This document shows, piece by piece, positions 1 through 6,804 of a stretch of 21,175 nucleotides of DNA. The stretch is from an uncultured Actinomyces sp. (GTDB lineage Bacteria; Actinomycetota; Actinomycetes; Actinomycetales; Actinomycetaceae): contig CALEXZ010000170.1 of the NCBI GenBank assembly GCA_937926195.1, positions 1 to 21,175 of the forward strand. The letters run 5' to 3'. Under the pieces are notes generated by a model that saw only the letters and a list, made by a program, of their open reading frames with translations, searched no databases and was not told the DNA's origin. The translations under genes and the position numbers were made by a program. Each line of letters opens with the position of its first letter. Positions within the stretch are counted from its first letter, which is position 1.

Positions 1-627
1 GAGGATGTCGGGGTAGGTGGTGGGGGTGCCGAAGGTCATGAGGGTGCCGTTGGGCAGGGTCTCGGTGCGGGTGGCGAGCTGGCGGGCCCGGTCGTGGTGG
101 GGTGAGGCGGTGGCGAAGTACATCTTCCAGCCGGGCACGTACTGAAAGGGGGCAGGAGCGCCGCCGTACATGTCGTGTCCCAGGTCGAAGCGGCCGAGGG
201 CGCCGATGGTGGGGTTGAGGACGGTGGCGCTGGTGCGCATGAGGGCGTCGGCGAGGTCCTCGCTGGCGTCGATGGCCGCGCTCAGCTGGGCGCCCCCGTC
301 TAGGGAGATGACCATCTCACGGGGGTTGGGCAGGCCGAAAGTAAGGGATACCCCTGCTTCCTGTCCGTTGATGGTGCCGACGAAGGCGGGGAAGCAGGTG
401 AAGAAGGGGAACTCGGACGTGGCCTGTTCGCGCTGGATGCGGGTGGTGAGCTGGTCGAGGGTGATGGGTGGTGAGGCGTAGGCGTGTGTGCGGCTGCGGT
501 TGGTGGGGCGCCACAGGGACAGGGAGGCGTCCAAGGGCGTCAGGGCCTGCATCCAGGTCCAGATGAGCTGCGCGTCCTCGGTGAGGCCGGAGGCGCGAAG
601 GGCTCTGAACTTGACGTACCAGGTCAT
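1..627 (-). CDS. Probable immunity protein for the adjacent toxin (Imm52-like), 3' end cut by window edge
   Basis: This frame is open from an ATG at 627 to the window edge (209 codons, no stop), so the C-terminus is missing. The start is preceded by a strong ribosome binding site (AGGGAGGAA) and lies 30 bp after the toxin stop. The protein begins MTWYVKFRAL, has a Trp-rich helix with an LDP-L-xx-W pattern around residues 21-39, no signal peptide and no clear membrane segment, so it should be cytosolic. Near the end it has PGWKMYFATASP, like the W-x-Y segments of Imm52 proteins as I remember them. Imm52 is a known partner of Tox-REase-5 toxins, and the toxin-then-immunity order is standard. 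The inferred job is to bind and neutralise the nuclease domain of the upstream gene. The immunity role rests mainly on position; the family name is less certain. Confidence 0.6.
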   Translation of the reverse strand, partial: MTWYVKFRALRASGLTEDAQLIWTWMQALTPLDASLSLWRPTNRSRTHAYASPPITLDQLTTRIQREQATSEFPFFTCFPAFVGTINGQEAGVSLTFGLPNPREMVISLDGGAQLSAAIDASEDLADALMRTSATVLNPTIGALGRFDLGHDMYGGAPAPFQYVPGWKMYFATASPHHDRARQLATRTETLPNGTLMTFGTPTTYPDIL

Positions 628-657
628 GGTCGGGTTCCTCCCTGTCGGGTGCAGGGG

Positions 658-2790
658 TCAGGCCGGCGGGGTGTAGACGAGCTCGATCTCGGCGGGGAAC
701 TCGCCCCACTTCTGTAGTTGCTGTAGGCGCTCAACAGCTCCTCGTTCGGCGAAGTGCCACTGGATGGGGGTGCCGGGACGAGTGTTCTGGACGGCGGCAA
801 CCTGTCGCCATGCTTGAGCGAATAGACGCCTTCTGGCGCCGACTGCCCATCTCTTCGTGAGCAGCTTCTCCCATGTCAGTCCCTTGGCGTCGATGAGGTG
901 GGTGCCGTCCCAGCCGTCGAACTCGACACCGTCCACGATATAGGAGTCCTGGACGACGACACCGGTGACCTGCTCCTCGTACAGCTGGGCGCGGGGAGAG
1001 CCGTAGTTGCGGCCCGGTCCCCATGCTCCGGGGCCGTTCGCTGTGTCTCCGTGCCGGACTGTGCGGACCCCGGGGTAGTGCTTGCCGTACTCCAGGTCGC
1101 GCGGTCCCCCGGCAGCTGCAGCACCGGTCTCGTCCTGCAGGAACTCTCGTACGGAATGACGACGCTCGGCGAGGTACAGGCGCCAGGCCCGGCGGTCCGT
1201 GCGCCACAGGTGATAGGCCGTACGGATCTCGCGGTAGGAGTAGTAGGCCGCGCGCCCGAGCTGGCCCCCGATATAGCCCAGCGCCCCGCCGGCCAGGCTC
1301 GTCACCGCCCACAGCAGGACGTCTGCCGCGATCTCGCCCGGCGTGTGGGTGCTCAGGTAGGCGCGTACCGCCCCGCGCGGGTCGCGTACGAAGGCGGCCG
1401 AGCCGCGCAAGGAGGCCATGAGCGAGGCCATGCCCATGCCGACGTTGAGGGCCATGCCCAGCGTCCCCCCGGACAGGACGACGATCGCCCCGGCGGCCAG
1501 CAGGAGCAGGGCCCTGTGCTGCCAGTCCAGGGAGTCCCACAGGTCGGCCAGCGACTCCAGGACGCCGGCGAGCCACTGCGTGCCGGTCTCGCCGAGCTCA
1601 ACCGCAAGGTCACCGGTGAGCGGCACGGCCGCGAAGAGCACCAGCAGCCCCAGGGCCATGGCGCAGGCCGCCGCCAGCCTCGTGCGCCACCACTGCTCGA
1701 CAGGCGGGTCGAGCTGCTCGCGGGCCGCGTCCTGGCGGCCCAGCCTCAGGCGCGTCGGCACCTCGACCAGCAGGTCGGGTCGACGCGTCGAGCACGCCTC
1801 GTACAGGGTCATGAGCACGGCCCTGCCCTCCAGGGCGGTGGTGGAGACCAGGTCGACGACGTCGGCCGCCACCGCCCGCCACCCGCTGCCGTCGAGCCTG
1901 AGCCAGGCCGACCTGCCCAGGCGGTGCCAGGTGGTCCAGCGCCAACGCCCCCACCAGCCCCCGCCGTCGTCGTCCTCCAGCGCCAGGGTGTAACCGCTGG
2001 CCCACAACGTGCGCGTGTCCATCACCCAGGCGACGGCCAGCATGATGAAGAGCGCCGCAGCACGCCCGTGACCGTGGCCGGTCACGACACTGGTGAGCCG
2101 TACCGGCCACCAGGGTGCCTCTCCGCCTGTACGCGACCAGAAGTCGAACAGCGAGGCGTTGCGTCCCATGTGGTCGACCACCGCCACCCACCACCACCAT
2201 GCCGCCAGCGCGACCCCGCCGGCACGCATCAGCACACGCTGCGCCCCGGTTCGTCGCGATGCGCACCGCCACACCACGAGTCCCGCCCCGAAGCCGGCCG
2301 CGACCAGACCGGTGAGCACCCCGTGCCCCGCGTAGTACACGTACTCGCCCGCTCCTCCTGAGACCGGGCTGATGGAGTAGGTCGCCATGCCCCAGCACTC
2401 CAGCGCTCGGGCGTCGTCGTAGGGGCACATGAGCGTGCCCAGCAGACCCAGCAGGCCCCCGCGCCCGCCGCCGAGCATGGCCAACCGCCGGGCCATCTCC
2501 TCCACCGTGGTGAAGGCGGCGCCGCAGGCCACGCCCAGCACCAGCCAGTCGCTTGCGAGAAGACGGCGAACCCGCCCCGGCGCCAGCAGCCCCAGAGCAG
2601 CCAGGGGAACCAGTTTGAGCGTCTCCTCCGCCAGGGAGGCGATGACCACCGACGCCGAGGCGCTACCGACTGCCACACCCGCTTCTTGCGCCAGCAAGGT
2701 CGATACCCCGGCCGTCACGGGCGCGAGCATCATCCCCGCCGAGAACACGCCCGAGACCAAGGACCACGACACCGTCTTGGCCCGAACCAC
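658..2790 (-). CDS. PrsW-type intramembrane protease fused to a Tox-REase-5-like nuclease toxin
   Basis: A 710-residue protein with a GTG start at 2790, supported by GAGGTG just upstream. The N-terminal part (about 1-260) has roughly six membrane segments carrying the PrsW motif set: EETLK at 55-59 (ExxK class), FTTVE at 93-97, H156 and HMGRN at 207-211. PrsW proteins are membrane-embedded proteases, e.g. the site-1 protease of RsiW in Bacillus. A cytosolic stretch (about 270-365) and a second membrane module follow (about 371-391, 425-447, 490-510). The C-terminal 110-120 residues resemble Tox-REase-5: QLYEEQVTG near 602-610, EFDGWDG near 623-629 and IDAKG at 633-637, giving a D...D-x-K restriction-fold core (D625, D634, K636). 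The immunity candidate follows immediately. Inference: a membrane-tethered DNase or RNase toxin, possibly released by its own protease domain. Four consecutive Trp (198-201) are encoded by a CCA-type repeat. Domain calls are from motifs only. Confidence 0.78.
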   Translation of the reverse strand: MVRAKTVSWSLVSGVFSAGMMLAPVTAGVSTLLAQEAGVAVGSASASVVIASLAEETLKLVPLAALGLLAPGRVRRLLASDWLVLGVACGAAFTTVEEMARRLAMLGGGRGGLLGLLGTLMCPYDDARALECWGMATYSISPVSGGAGEYVYYAGHGVLTGLVAAGFGAGLVVWRCASRRTGAQRVLMRAGGVALAAWWWWVAVVDHMGRNASLFDFWSRTGGEAPWWPVRLTSVVTGHGHGRAAALFIMLAVAWVMDTRTLWASGYTLALEDDDGGGWWGRWRWTTWHRLGRSAWLRLDGSGWRAVAADVVDLVSTTALEGRAVLMTLYEACSTRRPDLLVEVPTRLRLGRQDAAREQLDPPVEQWWRTRLAAACAMALGLLVLFAAVPLTGDLAVELGETGTQWLAGVLESLADLWDSLDWQHRALLLLAAGAIVVLSGGTLGMALNVGMGMASLMASLRGSAAFVRDPRGAVRAYLSTHTPGEIAADVLLWAVTSLAGGALGYIGGQLGRAAYYSYREIRTAYHLWRTDRRAWRLYLAERRHSVREFLQDETGAAAAGGPRDLEYGKHYPGVRTVRHGDTANGPGAWGPGRNYGSPRAQLYEEQVTGVVVQDSYIVDGVEFDGWDGTHLIDAKGLTWEKLLTKRWAVGARRRLFAQAWRQVAAVQNTRPGTPIQWHFAERGAVERLQQLQKWGEFPAEIELVYTPPA

Positions 2791-2931
2791 ACCGGCACCT
2801 CACGGCCGGGTCTCCAGGCTGCCCGGTAGCACGCGGGACCCGGGCGTAAACTCGAAGCGACCTCCGGGCCGTGGCGTGCAGCCCGGTCACGCCTCACATC
2901 CCTCTGAGCGCCCCGAAGGCAGACGTCACCC

Positions 2932-4323
2932 GTGTCCACCTCGCCCAGCACCTTCGCGTCCCTGCGCCTGCGTAACTACCGCATGTGGTTCCTCGCCGCT
3001 CTCGTGGCCAACACCGGCACCTGGATGCAGCTCATCGCCCAGGACTGGCTCGTGCTGCGGGTGCTCACCGACGACTCCGCCTGGGCCACCGGCATGACGA
3101 CGGCGCTGCAGTTCCTGCCGGCCATGCTCGTGTCCGCCCACGCCGGGCTCATCGCCGACCGCGTCGACCAGCGCCGCTTCCTCGTGGGGACGCAGACCTT
3201 CATGGGGCTCGTCGCGCTCATCCTCGGTCTTGACGTCGTCCTGGGGCAGGCCGCGCTGTGGCACGTCTACCTCTCGGCGCTGCTGGCAGGCCTCGGTGCC
3301 GCCTACGACGCCCCGGCCCGCCAGATCTTCGTCGCCCGCATGGTGCCGCCGAGCCACCTGGCCAACGCCGTCGGGCTCAACTCCGCCTCCTTCAACGCGG
3401 CCCGCCTGCTGGGGCCCGCCGCCAGCGGGATCGCCATCGCCTGGGTGGGGTCGGGCTGGGTCTTCATCATCAACGCGGCGACCTTCCTCGCCCCGGCCCT
3501 GACCCTGCTGCTCCTGCGGGTCGACGAGCTCTACGACGTACCCCGGGCACCGCGTGCCAAGGGCCAGCTGCGCGAGGGGCTGGCCTACGTGCGCTCACGC
3601 AGCGACCTGCTTGTCATCATCGTCGTCATCTCCGTCGTGTCGATGCTGACCCTCAACTTCCAGGTGACGATGGCGGCGATGGTCCGCAGCGCCTTCGACC
3701 TGGAGTCCGACGCCTACGGCACCGTCTCCTCCGTCTTCGCCGTCGGGTCGCTTGGAGGCGCCCTGTGGGCCGCGCGCCGCAAGGCACCACGGGTGCGCAC
3801 CCTCGTCGTCGGCTCCTTCCTGCTGGGCGTCTTCAGCCTGCTCATGGCGGCCATGCCCACCTACCCGCTCTTCGCGATGTCGACGGTCCCCGTCGGACTG
3901 TGCGTGCTCACGGTGCTCACGAGCGCCAACCAGACGGTCCAGCTGTCCACGGCGCCGGCCGTGCGCGGGAGGGTCATGAGCATCTACATGCTCTTCTTCC
4001 TGGGCACGACCCCGATCGGCTCCCCGGTCATCGGGTGGGTCTCGGACCAGTGGGGCCCCCGGGCCGCCATCGCCGTGGGCGGTGTGGCCGCCGTCGTCGT
4101 GTCCGTCCTCGCCGGGCTGTGGGCCCGACGGCACTGGCACGTCGGACTCATCTACTCCTCATCCCGGCCCTTCCTGGCCACCGTGGGGCCGCGGGAGCGG
4201 GCGCTGCGGGACGGTGGTGAGCGGGCCGACGGCGGTGGTGGCTCGCCTCCTCGGGCACCCGCCGAAGCGGCTGGATCGGTGTCCCGTGACGACGACGATG
4301 CTCTGCCCGGTCCTACGCGTTGA
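2932..4323 (+). CDS. MFS_3-type major facilitator exporter (EntS-like)
   Basis: A 463-residue multi-spanning inner-membrane transporter. The start FASLRLRNYRMWFLA, the early NTGTWMQ, the loop GLIADRVDQRR (MFS motif A) and DAPARQIFVARMV are characteristic of the MFS_3 family, which includes the enterobactin exporter EntS and many actinobacterial drug-exporter-like proteins. About 11-12 hydrophobic segments can be seen; the C-terminal 50 residues are hydrophilic, with a DDDD run. The GTG at 2932 is the best start, although the ribosome site (GAAGG, 12 nt upstream) is weak. A possible -10 (TAAACT at 2847-2852) lies in the 141-bp region shared with the divergent toxin gene; I see nothing else there. 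The next gene encodes a DtxR regulator 98 bp downstream, so a link to metal or siderophore export is possible. The substrate cannot be read from sequence. Confidence 0.85.
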   Translation: MSTSPSTFASLRLRNYRMWFLAALVANTGTWMQLIAQDWLVLRVLTDDSAWATGMTTALQFLPAMLVSAHAGLIADRVDQRRFLVGTQTFMGLVALILGLDVVLGQAALWHVYLSALLAGLGAAYDAPARQIFVARMVPPSHLANAVGLNSASFNAARLLGPAASGIAIAWVGSGWVFIINAATFLAPALTLLLLRVDELYDVPRAPRAKGQLREGLAYVRSRSDLLVIIVVISVVSMLTLNFQVTMAAMVRSAFDLESDAYGTVSSVFAVGSLGGALWAARRKAPRVRTLVVGSFLLGVFSLLMAAMPTYPLFAMSTVPVGLCVLTVLTSANQTVQLSTAPAVRGRVMSIYMLFFLGTTPIGSPVIGWVSDQWGPRAAIAVGGVAAVVVSVLAGLWARRHWHVGLIYSSSRPFLATVGPRERALRDGGERADGGGGSPPRAPAEAAGSVSRDDDDALPGPTR

Positions 4324-4421
4324 CGCCTGGATATCCTGCAAGACGTGGCCCGAGCCCCCACGGCCCGACCGCCGTCCGCGCCCGGGACGGAAGGAGCCAC
4401 CGCCCAGAGGAGGACCCGCCC

Positions 4422-5093
4422 ATGAGTGAGCTCATCGACACCACCGAGATGTACCTCAAGACGGTCTACGAGCTGGAGGAGGACGGCGTTCTTCCGCTGC
4501 GCGCGCGCATCGTCGAGCGCCTGGGGCACTCTGGCCCGACGGTCTCCCAGACGGTCGGACGCATGGAGCGCGACGGCCTCATCCGGGTGGCGGAGGACCG
4601 CTCCCTGGAGCTGACGGACGAGGGCCGACGGGTGGCGACGGAAGTGATCCGCAAGCACCGTCTTGCCGAAAGACTCCTTCTGGACGTCATCGGGCTGGAC
4701 CCGCGCCTGGTGCACGAGGAAGCCTGCCGCTGGGAGCACGTCATGAGTGAGCAGGTCGAGGACCGCCTCGCCGAGATCCTCGACGACGTCACCACCGACC
4801 CCTTCGGCAACCCCGTGCCCGACCGCGCCGTCGGACACCCTCACCCGGCGGCCGAGGACCTGTCGGCGGACCGGGCGGTGCGCGACGGCGAGGCCGAGGG
4901 TGTCGTGCGGCGGATCGGTGAGCCCATCCAGGCCGATGCCGAGCTCATTGCCGAGCTCATTGACGTCGGCATCGTCCAGGGGGCCGCTGTGCGGCTGCGT
5001 CGGGTGAGCGGGGGCGTGCGGATCGTCTCCGACGCCGAGGACCCGGTGGTCCTGCCCAACGACGTCGCCCGCCATCTCTTTCTTGCGCGCTGA
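4422..5093 (+). CDS. dtxR: DtxR/IdeR-family metal-dependent transcriptional repressor
   Basis: A 223-residue protein, close to DtxR (226 residues), aligning with it almost without gaps in the first 130 residues. The ATG at 4422 has a strong ribosome site (AGAGGAGGA); the open frame extends further upstream, but those codons lack the family's sequence. The winged helix (1-70) includes PTVSQTVGRMERDGL. All ancillary and primary metal ligands of the N-terminal half are at their DtxR numbers: M10, H79, E83, H98, C102, E105, H106. Cys102, rather than the Asp of MntR-type proteins, points to Fe(II) sensing. An SH3-like C-terminal domain (about 150-223) includes E167 and Q170, equivalent to DtxR E170 and Q173. 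Known role of the family: Fe-loaded dimers repress iron uptake and siderophore genes. I found no clear DtxR box in this window. It may be co-transcribed with the exporter upstream. Confidence 0.95.
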   Translation: MSELIDTTEMYLKTVYELEEDGVLPLRARIVERLGHSGPTVSQTVGRMERDGLIRVAEDRSLELTDEGRRVATEVIRKHRLAERLLLDVIGLDPRLVHEEACRWEHVMSEQVEDRLAEILDDVTTDPFGNPVPDRAVGHPHPAAEDLSADRAVRDGEAEGVVRRIGEPIQADAELIAELIDVGIVQGAAVRLRRVSGGVRIVSDAEDPVVLPNDVARHLFLAR

Positions 5094-5124
5094 GCCGCTG
5101 TTGACGGCGGGACGCCTCGCGCAA
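5083..5124 (+). terminator. Possible hairpin at the dtxR 3' end
   Basis: TTGCGCG (5083-5089) and CGCGCAA (5118-5124) are perfect inverted repeats enclosing an inner GCCG/CGGC pair. There is no T-tract. The hairpin starts inside the last dtxR codons, so its function as a terminator is uncertain. Confidence 0.3.
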
Positions 5125-5307
5125 ACAAGGTGTGCATGATAAGTGCGATAACGTGCCATGTGCGTACGCCGAGGGTGAAATCGGTGTGAGCCCTGTGATA
5201 GGCGCAGGTCACTGTGGTGGCCGCCCGCTTCCCGCCATCGCAACGAAAGGCTCGCTGTCCCGGGCGATGCTGTGACCTGCCCGTGCGGCACCTCGGTGGT
5301 TCTGATG

Positions 5308-5336
5308 TCTGAGGTCATAGGTGAGGGCGCTAGCGT
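5308..5336 (+). promoter_or_regulatory. Candidate promoter of the first NlpC/P60 gene
   Basis: TAGCGT at 5331-5336 is a plausible -10 (TAnnnT). The same hexamer, in a TAGCGTC context, stands upstream of all three NlpC/P60 leaders, which is the main support. The -35 (around TCTGAG, 17-nt spacer) is weak. The stretch 5125-5307 holds nothing else that I can name. Confidence 0.45.
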
Positions 5337-5380
5337 CTAGCCCGCGCACACCAGCACATGGGTGCGTCGCACGAGGGGCG

Positions 5381-5546
5381 GAGCCAAAACCTGTCGGGGT
5401 CCCCGTGTGACACAGACCAGCAACCGGCAGGTCCGGGGGAACCACTCTCCGGCCAGGAGGGCACGCCCCTCCGGGTCTTGGGGTGAAGCCCGCTTCGGCG
5501 GGCCGGGCGTCTCCAGCCCGAACCCGACAGCTCACCTCGGCGGCTC
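5381..5546 (+). promoter_or_regulatory. c-di-AMP riboswitch (ydaO/yuaA class), copy 1
   Basis: The conserved blocks of the ydaO/yuaA aptamer appear in order: CCGGGGGAACCA at 5424-5435, TTGGGGTGAAGCC at 5478-5490 with a following hairpin, and CCCGAACCCGACAGCTCACC at 5517-5536. A P1 helix can form between GAGCC (5381-5385) and GGCTC (5542-5546), and P2 between ACCTG and CAGGT. Only 14 nt separate P1 from the ATG at 5561, and the AGGAGA ribosome site abuts the aptamer. Known function: binds c-di-AMP and lowers expression of wall hydrolases, transporters and similar genes. It is the most diverged of the three copies; P1 boundaries are approximate. Confidence 0.9.
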
Positions 5547-5560
5547 AGCAGGAGAACACC

Positions 5561-6379
5561 ATGATCACCAGAACCAAGGCTCGTCACCGGGCCGACGCCC
5601 CGGCGATCACGCCGCTGACCTCAGCGGGTCCCGCGACCCGCCGCGGCCTCGCCGTCGCCGCCACCTCCGGCCTCGCTCTGACGATGATCGCCACCAGCGC
5701 GAGCGCCGACAACGAGCACGAGGAGATCCTCGCCGCCTCCGCAGGCACTCTTCGGGTCGGTCCGGCCGTTGAGGCGGAGACCCTGGCAACCACCAACGCC
5801 GCGATCACCGTCGACACCGACTCCGCCCAGGCCGCCGTCGCGGAGACGGAGAGCGACGTCACCGCCGTCGAGGTCGAGACCGCCGAGCAGGCCGCCGCCC
5901 GCGTGGCCGCCGAGGTTGCCGCCGCTGAGGCTGCCGCTGCCGCCGAGGCCGCGGCTGCTGCTGAGGCCGCGGCTGCTGCTGAGGCTGCCGCTGCCGCACC
6001 GTCCTCCGGTCCGTCCGCTCCGGTTGTCGCCGGCGCCAGCGCCGGCCAGAGCGTCACCGCGATCGCCATGAGCTACGTCGGCTCCGCCTACGTGTGGGGC
6101 GCCGCAGGCCCCTACGCCTTCGACTGCTCGGGCCTCGTCTCCTACGCCTACGGGCAGCTGGGTGTCTCCGTCCCGCACTCGTCCAGCGCGATCCGCTCCA
6201 TGGAGGGCGCGACGGTCGTCTCCGCGGCCGAGGCCCAGCCCGGCGACGTCATGTGGTGGCCCGGTCACGTCGCGATCTACGCCGGTGGCGGCATGATGGT
6301 CTCGGCGGAGTCCGAGTCGGTGGGCGTGCAGTACATGCCCGTGCGCTCGGGCGCCGTCTTCCTGCGTATCGCCGCCTGA
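5561..6379 (+). CDS. Secreted NlpC/P60 peptidoglycan hydrolase, paralogue 1
   Basis: A 272-residue exported endopeptidase expected to cleave peptide stems of peptidoglycan. The ATG at 5561 follows AGGAGA and comes after the riboswitch. An in-frame GTG at 5483 would translate the aptamer and is rejected. The signal peptide holds RRGLAVAA with a hydrophobic core and an ASA site near residue 49; the Arg pair leaves Tat export possible. A low-complexity Ala/Glu region (about 105-146), including four EAAAAA units, links to the NlpC/P60 domain (about 160-272). Catalytic Cys189 is in FDCSGLVSY and His236 in WWPGHVAIY. The third polar position seems to be Ser (MMVSAE) rather than the usual His/Asn/Gln. 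No binding domain such as LysM or SH3 is seen. Its own promoter, riboswitch and 3' hairpin make it a single-gene unit. Confidence 0.92.
   Translation: MITRTKARHRADAPAITPLTSAGPATRRGLAVAATSGLALTMIATSASADNEHEEILAASAGTLRVGPAVEAETLATTNAAITVDTDSAQAAVAETESDVTAVEVETAEQAAARVAAEVAAAEAAAAAEAAAAAEAAAAAEAAAAAPSSGPSAPVVAGASAGQSVTAIAMSYVGSAYVWGAAGPYAFDCSGLVSYAYGQLGVSVPHSSSAIRSMEGATVVSAAEAQPGDVMWWPGHVAIYAGGGMMVSAESESVGVQYMPVRSGAVFLRIAA
5927..5998 (+). repeat. Four 18-bp tandem repeats encoding EAAAAA
   Basis: Four consecutive 18-bp units (5927, 5945, 5963, 5981) each encode Glu plus five Ala, residues 123-146 of paralogue 1. Units 2 and 3 are identical (GAGGCCGCGGCTGCTGCT); units 1 and 4 differ from each other only in the last base. 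The product is a stiff helical spacer, and the repeat could expand or contract in frame. The other two paralogues lack the regular array. Confidence 0.85.
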
Positions 6380-6447
6380 GAGCAGCGCGTTGCGCGCGAG
6401 GACGGCCACCGGGGCGTACGTCCTGACAAGCTGCCCTCCGTGCTGAG

Positions 6448-6483
6448 GTCGGGAGCCGCCCCCGCTGTGGGGTGGCTCCCGAC
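6448..6483 (+). terminator. Hairpin terminator after NlpC/P60 paralogue 1
   Basis: GTCGGGAGCC (6448-6457) pairs perfectly with GGCTCCCGAC (6474-6483), with further GCCCC/GGGGT pairing inside. There is no strong T-tract, as is common in high-GC actinobacteria. It lies 68 bp after the stop. Confidence 0.65.
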
Positions 6484-6563
6484 GTCGTGCGACCGCTCCC
6501 GAGGCCCGGCTGTCGTTCAGGTGCCAATGTAATGCGGTTCACGGCACTGTGTGGGATCTCGTT

Positions 6564-6592
6564 ATGACGCGCTGCGTCCCTTCCGGTAGCGT
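6564..6592 (+). promoter_or_regulatory. Candidate promoter of the second NlpC/P60 gene
   Basis: ATGACG (6564-6569), a 17-nt spacer and TAGCGT (6587-6592). The -10 is shared with the other two copies, and TGACG at -35 with copy 3. A small GCCCC-TCAT-GGGGC hairpin (6604-6616) lies between it and the aptamer. Confidence 0.5.
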
Positions 6593-6627
6593 CTGAGGCG
6601 GAAGCCCCTCATGGGGCGACCGCCGGT

Positions 6628-6782
6628 CCGAGGCTCAGTCCTGCCGCTCGGTCCGGGACCAGCATCCCAGGCAGGAACGGGGGACCCAATCGTGGTACCG
6701 GACGTGTCCGGAACCTTGGGGTGAAGCCCGCCTCGGCGGGCCGAGCGTCTCCAGCTCGAACCCGACAGCTCACCCCGTCGGC
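6628..6782 (+). promoter_or_regulatory. c-di-AMP riboswitch (ydaO/yuaA class), copy 2
   Basis: This copy is the closest to the family consensus: ACGGGGGACCCAATC (6677-6691), CTTGGGGTGAAGCCC (6715-6729) and CGAACCCGACAGCTCACCCC, ending in GTCGGC (6777-6782). P2 is CCTGCC/GGCAGG. CCGA (6628-6631) can pair with TCGG (6778-6781) as part of P1; the boundary is approximate. The ribosome site AGGAGAAG follows within a few bases, leaving no room for a separate terminator. Confidence 0.92.
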
Positions 6783-6804
6783 ATCACAGGAGAAGAACCG
6801 TCAC

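Noticed and set aside
2175..2200. CCACCACCA tract in the toxin gene as a phase-variation switch
   Set aside because: The repeat is trinucleotide and coding (Trp run), so changes in copy number would stay in frame and would not switch expression.
898..2361. Long plus-strand frame of 487 residues opposite the toxin gene
   Set aside because: Low-complexity, Arg/Gly/Pro/Gln-rich antisense product of a GC-rich gene with no recognisable domain; the minus-strand reading has clear motifs.
5165..5215. CRP-like site (TGTGA...TCAC) before the first NlpC/P60 gene
   Set aside because: The half-sites are about 10 nt apart instead of 6, and neither of the other two leaders has a similar arrangement.
5483..5560. 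In-frame N-terminal extensions (MKPASAGRASPARTRQLT...) of NlpC/P60 paralogues 1 and 2
   Set aside because: They are translated riboswitch sequence. A strong ribosome site and ATG follow, the extension lies before a good signal peptide, and in copy 3 the equivalent GTG is out of frame with the gene.
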